DNA of 64,000 nt from Leeuwenhoekiella polynyae. Its GTDB lineage: Bacteria > Bacteroidota > Bacteroidia > Flavobacteriales > Flavobacteriaceae. The notes under the pieces are model-generated. The model saw only the letters and a list, made by a program, of their open reading frames with translations. It had not been told where the DNA came from and ran no database searches. Position numbers and translations under genes: made by a program. Location: NCBI RefSeq assembly GCF_042683665.1, contig NZ_JBHUOO010000046.1, one strand, 5' to 3'. This document shows positions 24,397 through 32,519 of the stretch, piece after piece (the stretch's first letter is position 1; the number at the start of each line of letters is the position of its first letter).

Positions 24397-25575
24397 ATGT
24401 TAGAACAAAGAATATTTGATGATACAAAAACTGCTTTTTCTTTAAAATCAGATAGTGAACTGACTCGTGCCTATTATTTATTTAAAATGATATCGCTTCA
24501 GCCATTAGTTAAAATAGGATCGGTTGTTACCAATTTTGCTCTAAATGCAAATCTACCAATAAAGAGACTGGTTAAGGCTACTGTATTTGATCATTTTTGT
24601 GGAGGCGAAAGTGAAAAAGAGTGCACCGATACAATAGAAGCAATGTATTCTAAAAATGTACATTCGGTATTAGATTTTTCTGTAGAAGGAAAGGAAACAG
24701 AAGAACTTTTTGACGCCGCATTAAAGAGGGTGGTAAGTATTATCGATTTTGCTAAAGATAGAGCAGGTATTCCTTTTGCTGTTTTTAAGCCTACAGGCTT
24801 TGGAAGGTTTGAAGTTTTGCGTAAAGTGACTGAAAATGAAAAACTATCAGACAAGGAGCGAGCAGAATGGAAACGCATTCAAGAACGGTTTCATGAAGTT
24901 TGCAAAAAAGCCAAATCTTGCGATATAAAACTACTCATAGATGCCGAAGAAAGTTGGATGCAAGGAGCGGTAGATGATTTGGTTTTAGAGATGATGCAAA
25001 CCTATAATAAAGAAAAACCTATTGTATTTACAACCTTACAATGTTACCGCTGGGATCGTTTAGCATACCTTAAAGAGTTACATCTAGATGGTATTGAAAA
25101 AGGGTATCATTTAGGAGTTAAAATTGTTCGTGGAGCTTATATGGAAAAGGAACGCGCTCGTGCAGATAAGCATGGTTATGCTTCTCCAATTTGTAAAGAT
25201 AAACCCGAGACAGATGCTCATTTTAATGCGATGCTGGTTTATATCTTTGATAATCTTGATGATATTTGGGCCTTTGTAGGAACTCATAATGAAGAAAGTA
25301 ACTATCTGGCGATAGAAATAATGGCGCAGAAAGAAATTGCAGCAAATGACGACAGAGTCTGGTTTGGTCAACTTTATGGAATGAGTGATCACATCAGTTT
25401 CAATCTTGCAGAAGTAGGTTACAATGTAGCTAAATATTTGCCGTTTGGTCCTGTTAAAGATGTAATGCCATACTTAATTAGACGTGCTGAAGAAAATACT
25501 TCTGTTGCCGGTCAGACAAATAGAGAACTTACCTTAATTAAGGAAGAATATAAACGAAGAAAGCACAAGAAATAA
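24397..25575 (+). CDS. Proline dehydrogenase (monofunctional PRODH)
   Basis: A 392-residue FAD enzyme oxidising proline to pyrroline-5-carboxylate. It is the stand-alone PRODH form: there is no P5C dehydrogenase or DNA-binding domain as in PutA. Recognisable blocks are AVFKPTGFGRFE, LLIDAEESWMQ, FTTLQCYRWDRLAYL, GVKIVRGAYMEKERARA (flavin-proximal Arg) and the C-terminal substrate motif YLIRRAEENTSVAGQ with two Arg residues. Length fits the Bacteroidetes form. Its partner pyrroline-5-carboxylate dehydrogenase is not in the window. Confidence 0.94.
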   Translation: MLEQRIFDDTKTAFSLKSDSELTRAYYLFKMISLQPLVKIGSVVTNFALNANLPIKRLVKATVFDHFCGGESEKECTDTIEAMYSKNVHSVLDFSVEGKETEELFDAALKRVVSIIDFAKDRAGIPFAVFKPTGFGRFEVLRKVTENEKLSDKERAEWKRIQERFHEVCKKAKSCDIKLLIDAEESWMQGAVDDLVLEMMQTYNKEKPIVFTTLQCYRWDRLAYLKELHLDGIEKGYHLGVKIVRGAYMEKERARADKHGYASPICKDKPETDAHFNAMLVYIFDNLDDIWAFVGTHNEESNYLAIEIMAQKEIAANDDRVWFGQLYGMSDHISFNLAEVGYNVAKYLPFGPVKDVMPYLIRRAEENTSVAGQTNRELTLIKEEYKRRKHKK

Positions 25576-25590
25576 TTTTTGAAAACTGTT

Positions 25591-25977
25591 TTACTGTTTT
25601 CTTATAACAGTTAAAACTTCAAATTTTTCATCACAAAGCTGTAAAGTTGTAATGATTGGGGTTGGCATCGTCTCTCGAGAATTTATGGTGTAGAGACCAC
25701 AAGGTTTTTTTTGAGTATCACTAGTACTGAAATCTACTTCACCTTCTAAAAAAACCGTATTGAGATCAGTCGTGTCTAGTTTTAAAGCACTGAGTTGTTT
25801 CTCGGCATTTTCAGAAATGGAATATCCATTATTTCTAATGGTTTTTAAAACGCGAGCATTTGGCATATAATCGCAAGAGGGTAATTCTACACCACTACCT
25901 TTAATGAAAAAAGCCAGTAAAATAAGGCCAATTGCAAAGCCACCCAGATAAAAACCGAATCTATATAAAACTTTCAT
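25591..25977 (-). CDS. Small membrane-anchored protein next to alanine dehydrogenase
   Basis: A 128-residue protein with one N-terminal transmembrane segment (MKVLYRFGFYLGGFAIGLILLAFFIKG) and a soluble part likely on the outside: PSCDYMPNARVLKTIRNNGYSI and two further Cys residues (KKPCGLY, LQLCDEKF). ATG 25977 is preferred over the in-frame codon at 25992, which overlaps the neighbouring stop. It lies directly downstream of the alanine dehydrogenase gene and is probably co-transcribed. Genes of this kind follow ald in many flavobacteria, but I know no function. Confidence 0.75.
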   Translation of the reverse strand: MKVLYRFGFYLGGFAIGLILLAFFIKGSGVELPSCDYMPNARVLKTIRNNGYSISENAEKQLSALKLDTTDLNTVFLEGEVDFSTSDTQKKPCGLYTINSRETMPTPIITTLQLCDEKFEVLTVIRKQ

Positions 25978-25992
25978 GTAACTAATTAACAA

Positions 25993-27189
25993 TTAAAAAA
26001 ACAAGAGATTAATATCTCTAAATGGAAGATCAAACCATTCTGCAACAGATTTGCTAGTGAGAATTCCGCGGTAAAAGTACAACCCGTTTTTCAAACCTTT
26101 GTTCATACGCAGACTATTTTCTAGTCCTCCATGTTCACCGATTTCCAGAAGGTAAGGTGTGAAAATGTTACTGATTGAAAGTGAGGATGTTCGGGCATAC
26201 CTGGAAGGGATATTAGGGACACCATAATGAATAACACCATGTTTTATAAATGTCGGTTTATCATGAGAAGTAACTTCGCTGGTTTCAAAACAACCGCCCA
26301 TATCGATACTTACATCAATAATAATAGAGCCCGGTTTCATGTATTCGATCATTGTTTCGGTAACAATAACCGGTGAGCGATCATTACCTCTAACTGCTCC
26401 TATAGCGACATCGCAACGTCTTAACGATTTTAATAAGTTTTTAGGCTGAATGGTAGAAGTATATAAGGGTCGCCCAACATTCACCTGAAGATTACGCAGC
26501 TTTGTCAACGAATTATCAAAGACTTTTACATTGGCACCAAGACCTAGTGCCGATCGAGTGGCAAATTCACCTACAGTTCCGGCACCAATAATAACAACTT
26601 CAATAGGAGGAACACCACTTATATTGCCGAACATCAAGCCATTTCCTTCATCTTGCCGAGACATTATCTCAGAAGCGATAAGCACGGATGCAGTCCCGGC
26701 AATCTCACTCAATGCTCTAACAGCAGGGTAGGTGCCATCTGCATCTTTTATAAATTCAAACGCAAGTGCTGTTATGCGTTTAGTGGCGAGAACTTTGAAA
26801 TACTCTTTTTTTTGAGTCTTAAGTTGAAGAGCAGATATAATTACTGTCTGCGGGTTCACCAATTCAAGTTCTTTTAGAGAAGGTGGTTCTACTTTAAGAA
26901 CCATCGGGCAACCGAATACCTTAGAACGATCTGATGTGATTTCTGCTCCAGCTTCCGAATAATCGTGATCTGTAAAACGAGCATCTTCACCAGCTTTAGA
27001 TTCCATTAAAACCCGATGACCATGTGCTACTAAAGCTCCTACTGCATCTGGAGTGAGACACACTCGTTTTTCCTGAAAATGATTTTCTTTAGGAATACCT
27101 ATAAAAAGAGAACCTTTACGTTGCTCTATCTCAAGTTTTTCTTCCTGTGGAATAAGTTGTTCGCGTGTAAACGGACTGTTTGAAATCAT
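25993..27189 (-). CDS. ald: Alanine dehydrogenase
   Basis: A 398-residue NAD-dependent enzyme interconverting alanine and pyruvate plus ammonia. The N-terminal domain has IGIPKENHFQEKRVCLTPDAVGALVAHGHRV with the substrate-binding Arg and Lys (LKVEPP). The Rossmann motif is VIIGAGTVGEFATRSALGLGANVKVFD. IIDVSIDMGGCFETSEVTSHDKPTF and HYGVPNIPSRYARTSSLSISN are characteristic of the Ala dehydrogenase/transhydrogenase fold. The N-terminal ~25-residue extension is usual in Bacteroidetes members. Some such proteins are annotated as NAD(P) transhydrogenase alpha-like, but the size favours Ald. Confidence 0.9.
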   Translation of the reverse strand: MISNSPFTREQLIPQEEKLEIEQRKGSLFIGIPKENHFQEKRVCLTPDAVGALVAHGHRVLMESKAGEDARFTDHDYSEAGAEITSDRSKVFGCPMVLKVEPPSLKELELVNPQTVIISALQLKTQKKEYFKVLATKRITALAFEFIKDADGTYPAVRALSEIAGTASVLIASEIMSRQDEGNGLMFGNISGVPPIEVVIIGAGTVGEFATRSALGLGANVKVFDNSLTKLRNLQVNVGRPLYTSTIQPKNLLKSLRRCDVAIGAVRGNDRSPVIVTETMIEYMKPGSIIIDVSIDMGGCFETSEVTSHDKPTFIKHGVIHYGVPNIPSRYARTSSLSISNIFTPYLLEIGEHGGLENSLRMNKGLKNGLYFYRGILTSKSVAEWFDLPFRDINLLFF

Positions 27190-27274
27190 TTTAAAAATTA
27201 TGGAATACTAGACTTCAAAGTAAGTATAAATATATTGAATAGAAAAGATGATTTATAGGAATGACTATCAGATA

Positions 27275-27838
27275 CTAACCCATAAACAAGGGCTCGTCAT
27301 CATCTTCATCAGTAGAGGAATATGGAGAGGTTAGTTCATCCTCATCTTTAATTTCTCCTTTAAGTGAAACGCGTTTCAACTCTGAAAGATCAATGTTATG
27401 GATTCGGTCAAAAATTTTCATTCTTATAGTATACATAAAAATAAGAGCAACTAATATAATAGGAGCCATATAATAAATATCAACACTATCTGCAAAAGCT
27501 AAATCATCATTGAACGTACTTACTATTTGAAAGAAATACATACATATAGGAACTAAAATAGCATGATACCACCAATGCTTGCATGTTAAAAACCATATAA
27601 GAAAAAGTAACATTGGAATAGCTTTACTAAAAACTATCCAAGCTACCACATCAACACCTACAAAATTTATACTTTCATATTTTAATGTAAGCCCAAAAAA
27701 AGAGGTTTCCCAAATTTTTGACTTTGGGAAACCTTCATATAAATAAAAAAAGTATGGAGAAGCAACAATAAATGCTGCTATTAAACTACCCGTTAGTAGG
27801 GATAGTGATCCTGCTTTTTTCGATTTTTTTTGATGCAT
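27275..27838 (-). CDS. Four-helix integral membrane protein of unknown function
   Basis: A 187-residue inner membrane protein (start ATG 27838, MHQKKSKKAG). Predicted helices: LLTGSLIAAFIVASPYFFYL, VVAWIVFSKAIPMLLFLIWF, WWYHAILVPICMYFFQIV and MAPIILVALIFMYTIRM. A charged cytoplasmic tail ends EDELTSPYSSTDEDDDEPLFMG. A longer frame from a TTG at 27889 exists, but it runs antiparallel in sense to nothing and overlaps the small peptide gene upstream, so the shorter start is better supported. Its 5' end overlaps that peptide gene by 53 nt. No family recognised. Confidence 0.7.
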   Translation of the reverse strand: MHQKKSKKAGSLSLLTGSLIAAFIVASPYFFYLYEGFPKSKIWETSFFGLTLKYESINFVGVDVVAWIVFSKAIPMLLFLIWFLTCKHWWYHAILVPICMYFFQIVSTFNDDLAFADSVDIYYMAPIILVALIFMYTIRMKIFDRIHNIDLSELKRVSLKGEIKDEDELTSPYSSTDEDDDEPLFMG

Positions 27839-27923
27839 AGTCTGCTTTGCTGTCTTGAACTGTGTAAGTAACTGCTGTTGCACCTGCAATTAAAAGACCT
27901 AGGAGTAATGCTTTAATTTTCAT
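27786..27923 (-). CDS. 45-residue exported or membrane peptide overlapping the next gene
   Basis: A short frame ATG (27923) to TAG (27786). It reads MKIKALLLGLLIAGATAVTY, then a polar region (VQDSKADYASKKIEKSRI). The N-terminus is a textbook signal or single membrane segment. It overlaps the first 53 nt of the four-helix membrane protein gene in another frame, so translation of the two may be coupled. Real status depends on conservation, since signal-like sequence can occur by chance. Confidence 0.5.
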   Translation of the reverse strand: MKIKALLLGLLIAGATAVTYTVQDSKADYASKKIEKSRITIPTNG

Positions 27924-28179
27924 AATAAAATGTGTTTGAGTATTAATGATTTGTTGATTCAAATATCATAAACCTCATATACAAATCCGCATTTTATAAT
28001 AGCACTACTTTTGCATCCTAAATATTTTATTTAACACTTTTCAACGATTATATTTATCAGACTAATTTAGGAATAATTAACTTACTCGTATAATTTTTAA
28101 GTACAACTTTTAATGAATGTTCAAAATGTAAGAAATTTCTTCAAAAGGCATATTTACCCATTAACATATATTTAACAAT

Positions 28180-28587
28180 TTAAATGAATTGAATTTTTCG
28201 TGTTGCTTCATTTATCGAACTAATTTTCGCTGAATGGACATCGTTTTCAAGTAAAGTGTTAATTTTTTGAGGCCATTCAATTAATTTTACACTATCGCTT
28301 TCTAAGATTTCCTCAATACCAAGATCAAAGGCTTCATTTTCGTTCTTTAGGCGGTATAAATCTAAGTGGAAAATACTAGCATTAGTTTCAGTTTTATACT
28401 CATTTATAAGCGAAAAAGTTGGACTCGATACGGTATCATTCGAGCCCAACTCTTTAACTAGTGCTTTTATTAAGGTTGTTTTACCTGCACCCAAATCGCC
28501 GTAAATTAAAATGGTGTCAAACTTAAGTTGATCAATTAATTCTCGGGCGACCTTGTTCACTTCAGATAAGTCATAATCCAACTCCAT
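28180..28587 (-). CDS. tsaE: tRNA threonylcarbamoyladenosine biosynthesis ATPase
   Basis: A 135-residue P-loop ATPase that works with TsaB and TsaD to make t6A37 in tRNAs. The Walker A is GDLGAGKTTLIKAL (~31-44), followed by the TsaE signatures VSSPTFSLINEY and IFHLDLYRL, and the C-terminal LIEWPQKI. Length is normal. It lies 20 bp downstream of porX on the same strand and the two are often neighbours in Bacteroidetes. Confidence 0.95.
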   Translation of the reverse strand: MELDYDLSEVNKVARELIDQLKFDTILIYGDLGAGKTTLIKALVKELGSNDTVSSPTFSLINEYKTETNASIFHLDLYRLKNENEAFDLGIEEILESDSVKLIEWPQKINTLLENDVHSAKISSINEATRKIQFI

Positions 28588-28607
28588 AATAGTATTTCTT
28601 AATTGAA

Positions 28608-30158
28608 CTAACGGGGATTTAAAACCACAAAAGGAATAATAACCTCTTCTAATGATACACCGCCGTGTTGATAAGTGTTGCGAAAATAACTAACGTAATG
28701 GTTATAATTATTGGGGTACGCGAAAAAAAGATCTCCTTTTGCAAAAATAAATGAGCTACTCATATTAATTGTAGGTAAGTGTATTGCTTTTGGTTCTTTT
28801 GCTTCTAGAACATCTTTTTTGTCATAAGTAAGGCTTCGACCAGTTTTATACCTCAAGTTTAGACTGGTATTTTTATCTCCAATAACTTTTGAAGGATTCT
28901 TCACATTGATAGTTCCGTGGTCTGTTGTTAGAATGATTTTAAAGCCTAATTGCTGAGACTTCTGAATCATTTCTAGTAATGGCGAATTCTTAAACCAACT
29001 TTCAGTTAGCGAGCGATACGATTTATCATTGCTGGCTAGTTCTTTAATAACTTCCATTTCAGTTTTAGAATGACTTAACATGTCTACAAAATTATAAACC
29101 AACACGGTTAAATCATTATTCTTCAACGAATTGAAATTCTCTACCAATTTCTTTCCACTCTTTAAGTTGGTGATCTTGTGATATTCCCATTTTAAATCCA
29201 ACCCCAGGCGTTTCAGTTGAGCATCAAGAAATTTGTCTTCATTTAAATTCTTTCCGCCTTCATCAGTATCATTTAACCATAAATCGGGATGTTTTTTTTC
29301 CATTTCGCTAGGCATTAAACCTGAGAAAATAGCATTTCTGGCATATTGAGTAGCGGTAGGGAGTATACTGTAATACGTACTTTCACTTTCCTTCTTATAA
29401 TAATTGCTAATAATAGGTTCAAAAGATTTCCACTGATCGTATCTAAGATTGTCAATTACTATTAATAAGACAGGTTCTTCACTTTCACCTAAATGAGGAA
29501 CAATTTTGTCTTTAAATAAAGTATGAGACATTGTTGGCCTGTCTTCATTTGTAAACCAATCTTCATAATTACGTTCTACGAATTTAAAGAATTGATTATT
29601 GGCTTCCGTTTTTTGAGATTCAAGTATTTCTTGCATACTTTGATCTTCTATGGCTTCTAGCTCTAATTCCCAGTAAATAAGCTTTTGATACAGTTCAGAC
29701 CATTCCTCGTAAGAGTTGACCTGCGCCATATCCATCGCAATTTTTCTAAACTCCTGCTGATAGCTGAGTGTTGTTTTTTCTGAAACAAGGCGACTGGTGT
29801 CTAGATTCTTTTTCAGACTTAGAAGAATCTGGTTGGGATTTACCGGTTTTATAAGGTAATCTGCGATTTTAGAACCTATCGCTTCTTCCATAATATATTC
29901 TTCCTCACTTTTAGTAATCATTATTACCGGTAAAGTGTCTCTTTTAGATTTTATTTCACTTAATGTTTCTAGCCCTGTAAGACCCGGCATGTTCTCATCA
30001 AGAAAAACAACGTCAAAATTCTGTTCTTCAACTAATTCTATAGCTTCTGTACCACTTTGGCAGGTGGTTACATCATAATTTTTCTTTTCTAAAAAAAGAA
30101 TATGTGGCTTAAGTAAATCAATTTCATCATCAACCCACAGTATTTTTATCGTACTCAT
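28608..30158 (-). CDS. porX: T9SS/gliding regulator PorX: response regulator with PglZ domain
   Basis: A 516-residue two-domain protein. The REC domain (~1-120) has the acidic pocket WVDDE, the phosphoacceptor Asp54 in VVFLDENMPG, the Thr in IMITKSEEE and the Lys in YLIKPVNP. The C-terminal PglZ domain (~200-516) is of the alkaline phosphatase superfamily, with VLLIVIDNLRYDQW and IILTTDHGTINV as metal sites. In Porphyromonas and Flavobacterium relatives PorX controls type IX secretion genes with the kinase PorY. The start at 30158 (MSTIKILWVDD) is the family start; an in-frame ATG at 30200 would add 14 unrelated residues. Confidence 0.95.
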   Translation of the reverse strand: MSTIKILWVDDEIDLLKPHILFLEKKNYDVTTCQSGTEAIELVEEQNFDVVFLDENMPGLTGLETLSEIKSKRDTLPVIMITKSEEEYIMEEAIGSKIADYLIKPVNPNQILLSLKKNLDTSRLVSEKTTLSYQQEFRKIAMDMAQVNSYEEWSELYQKLIYWELELEAIEDQSMQEILESQKTEANNQFFKFVERNYEDWFTNEDRPTMSHTLFKDKIVPHLGESEEPVLLIVIDNLRYDQWKSFEPIISNYYKKESESTYYSILPTATQYARNAIFSGLMPSEMEKKHPDLWLNDTDEGGKNLNEDKFLDAQLKRLGLDLKWEYHKITNLKSGKKLVENFNSLKNNDLTVLVYNFVDMLSHSKTEMEVIKELASNDKSYRSLTESWFKNSPLLEMIQKSQQLGFKIILTTDHGTINVKNPSKVIGDKNTSLNLRYKTGRSLTYDKKDVLEAKEPKAIHLPTINMSSSFIFAKGDLFFAYPNNYNHYVSYFRNTYQHGGVSLEEVIIPFVVLNPR

Positions 30159-30163
30159 AATAG

Positions 30164-30171
30164 TATCTTTG
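30164..30171 (+). promoter_or_regulatory. Putative -7 promoter box for the HD-domain gene
   Basis: TATCTTTG fits TAnnTTTG and lies in the 78-bp spacer between the divergent porX and HD-domain genes. No clear -33 box. Confidence 0.45.
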
Positions 30172-30236
30172 TTATAGAACTGGTTATAAAACCAATTCAA
30201 ATGCGCTTTTGCGTAAATAATTATAAAGCCTTTCTA

Positions 30237-31466
30237 TTGAAGACTTCTAACAAACTTACGATAATTAACGACCCTATATATGGGTTTATTACCATACCTA
30301 AAGGACTCATTTTTGATCTCATTGAACATAAATACTTTCAGCGCCTGCGTAGAATCTCGCAGATGGGAATGTCATACTTGGTATATCCCGGGGCACACCA
30401 TACCCGTTTTCATCATGCTATAGGTTGTTTGCATATTATGCGAAAAGCTCTAGAAAAGCTTGAACAAAAGGGTGTTGAGATTTCTGAAGAAGAAAAGCAA
30501 GCTGCTATGATTGCGATTTTGCTCCACGATATAGGTCACGGACCATTCTCGCATGCTATGGAAAATAGTATTGTAGAAGACGTGCATCACGAGCAAATAT
30601 CGCTTCAATTTATGCAGGCACTCAACGAGGAGTTTAACGGAAGTTTAACCCTTGCACTTAACATTTTTAAGGGAACTTACGATCGCCCATTTTTACATCA
30701 GTTGGTGTCTGGACAATTAGATATGGACCGTACAGATTACCTGAAGCGCGACAGTTTCTATACTGGTATGGCTGAAGGAAACATTAATACAGACCGTATT
30801 CTTGCCATGCTTAATGTCAAGAACGATGAGTTGATGGTAGAGGAAAAAGGAATTTATACCATTGAAAAATTTTTGGTAGCGCGACGTTTAATGTATTGGC
30901 AGGTTTATTTACATAAGACTAGTCTGGTTGCCGAACAAATTTTGGTACGTGTTTTAATGCGTGCAAAAGAGTTGACACAAAAAGGTGTTGAGTTGCCGGC
31001 GAGCAAGCCATTAGCTTTCTTTTTAAAAAAGAAAAATGCTGAAGGTGTTTTTGATAAGAATGCGCTTGAAATTTTTGCCACATTAGATGATTATGACATT
31101 ATATCAGCAATGAAAGCTTGGTGTACCGAAGGAGATTTCGTTTTAAGCAGGCTCTCTAAAATTATCATCAATAGAGAACTTCCTCGGATAAAAATTAAAA
31201 AGAAACCCTTTAAAAATGAGTTTATTAAGGCTGAGAAAGACCGTGTTCAGCAGCAATATAACTTGACTGAAGAAGAAGCAGGATACTTTGTTTTTACAGG
31301 AACATTAACCAATCAAGCTTATACCTTTAAAAAGGAAGCAATCAATATTTTGACAAAAAAAGGAAAGGTTGTAGATGTTATTTCAGCAAGCGATCAATTG
31401 AGTCTTAAGGCTTTATCTAAGGTAATTACAAAAAACTATATCTGTTACCCGAAGCATTTAAATTAA
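30237..31466 (+). CDS. HD-domain phosphohydrolase (dNTPase-like)
   Basis: A 409-residue HD-superfamily metal hydrolase. The start is taken at TTG 30237 (KTSNKLTIINDPIYGFITIPKG), the usual beginning of this family; the ATG at 30201 would add 12 residues within the promoter region. The metal site is given by PGAHHTRFHHAIG, ILLHDIGHGPFSHAMEN (HD pair) and LDMDRTDYLKRDSF (distal Asp). SAMHD1-like and dGTPase-like proteins share this order. Substrate unknown, deoxynucleoside triphosphates being the usual guess. The stop is 21 bp before lpxD, so it may be the first gene of the lipid A run. Confidence 0.88.
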   Translation: MKTSNKLTIINDPIYGFITIPKGLIFDLIEHKYFQRLRRISQMGMSYLVYPGAHHTRFHHAIGCLHIMRKALEKLEQKGVEISEEEKQAAMIAILLHDIGHGPFSHAMENSIVEDVHHEQISLQFMQALNEEFNGSLTLALNIFKGTYDRPFLHQLVSGQLDMDRTDYLKRDSFYTGMAEGNINTDRILAMLNVKNDELMVEEKGIYTIEKFLVARRLMYWQVYLHKTSLVAEQILVRVLMRAKELTQKGVELPASKPLAFFLKKKNAEGVFDKNALEIFATLDDYDIISAMKAWCTEGDFVLSRLSKIIINRELPRIKIKKKPFKNEFIKAEKDRVQQQYNLTEEEAGYFVFTGTLTNQAYTFKKEAINILTKKGKVVDVISASDQLSLKALSKVITKNYICYPKHLN

Positions 31467-31477
31467 CCCTTTTTTTC

Positions 31478-31485
31478 TATTTTTG
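31478..31485 (+). promoter_or_regulatory. Putative -7 box directly before lpxD
   Basis: TATTTTTG fits TAnnTTTG and ends 3 bp before the first lpxD ATG (31488). If used, transcription would begin at or near the second ATG (31491), giving a leaderless message. Confidence 0.3.
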
Positions 31486-31487
31486 CG

Positions 31488-32519
31488 ATGATGAAATTTA
31501 CAGCTGAACAAATTGCTGGAATTTTAGAAGGTTCTGTTGAAGGTAACCCCGAAATAGAAGTTTCTAAACTTTCAAAAATTGAAGAAGGAAAGCAGGGATC
31601 GCTTACATTTTTAGCGAACCCTAAGTATACCTCATATATATATAAGACTAAAGCTTCAGTAGCTATAGTAAATAAAGATTTTCAACCAGAGCATAAAATT
31701 GATGTAACGCTCATACGTGTAGATGACGCTTATAAAGCATTTTCAAAACTTCTGGAATATTACAATCTGGTAAAACTTAACAAAACCGGAGTAGAAGAAC
31801 CTGTTTTTGTTTCTGAAAATGCCACTTATGGTAACAATATTTACCTAGGTGCTTTTGCTTATTTAGGTAATAATGTGAAAATAGGGGACAATGTAAAAAT
31901 TTACCCGAATGTTTATATAGGTGATAATTGTGTTATAGGTGATAATTGTGTGATTTTTCAAGGAGCTAAAATTTATTCAGATAGCATTTTAGGAGATACT
32001 GTTTACGTTCATAGCGGGGCAATAATTGGTGCAGACGGTTTTGGTTTTGCTCCCAATGATTCTGGTGAATATAGCCGTATTCCGCAAACCGGAAATGTTG
32101 TTATTGAAGATAATGTTGATGTGGGTGCAGGTACTACAATAGATCGTGCAACTCTAGGCTCTACAATTATTCGAAAAGGGGTAAAACTTGATAACCAGAT
32201 ACAGATAGCTCATAATGTTGAGATTGGCGAGCATACTGCTATAGCTGCTCAAACAGGAATTGCCGGTTCAACTAAAATCGGTAAAAATTGTCTTATAGGT
32301 GGTCAGGTTGGTATTGTGGGGCATATTACTATAGGAGATCGTGTTAAGATTCAGGCTCAGTCTGGTATTGGGCGTAATTTGAAAGATGATGAGACGGTTC
32401 AAGGCTCTCCTGCATTATCATACAGCGACTTTAATAAGTCGTATGTACATTTTAAAAATTTACCAGGTTTGGTACAACAAATAAATAATTTGGAAAAACA
32501 AAAATCCAATGATAAGTAA
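31488..32519 (+). CDS. lpxD: UDP-3-O-(3-hydroxyacyl)glucosamine N-acyltransferase
   Basis: A 343-residue left-handed beta-helix acyltransferase, third step of lipid A synthesis. The N-terminal uridine-binding domain (FTAEQIAGILEGSVEGNPEIEVSKLSKIEEGKQGSLTFLANPKY) precedes ~10 hexapeptide-repeat coils (YGNNIYLGAFAYLGNNVKIGDNVKIYPNVYIGD...). The catalytic His is in NQIQIAHNVEIGEHTAI. Normal length. Start ATG 31488 or 31491. It overlaps lpxC-fabZ by 11 nt, which implies coupled translation. Confidence 0.95.
   Translation: MMKFTAEQIAGILEGSVEGNPEIEVSKLSKIEEGKQGSLTFLANPKYTSYIYKTKASVAIVNKDFQPEHKIDVTLIRVDDAYKAFSKLLEYYNLVKLNKTGVEEPVFVSENATYGNNIYLGAFAYLGNNVKIGDNVKIYPNVYIGDNCVIGDNCVIFQGAKIYSDSILGDTVYVHSGAIIGADGFGFAPNDSGEYSRIPQTGNVVIEDNVDVGAGTTIDRATLGSTIIRKGVKLDNQIQIAHNVEIGEHTAIAAQTGIAGSTKIGKNCLIGGQVGIVGHITIGDRVKIQAQSGIGRNLKDDETVQGSPALSYSDFNKSYVHFKNLPGLVQQINNLEKQKSNDK

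Noticed and set aside
28006..28013. A plus-strand TACTTTTG box in the spacer upstream of the small peptide gene.
   Set aside because: No gene follows on the plus strand. An eight-base degenerate box occurs by chance in AT-rich DNA of this length.
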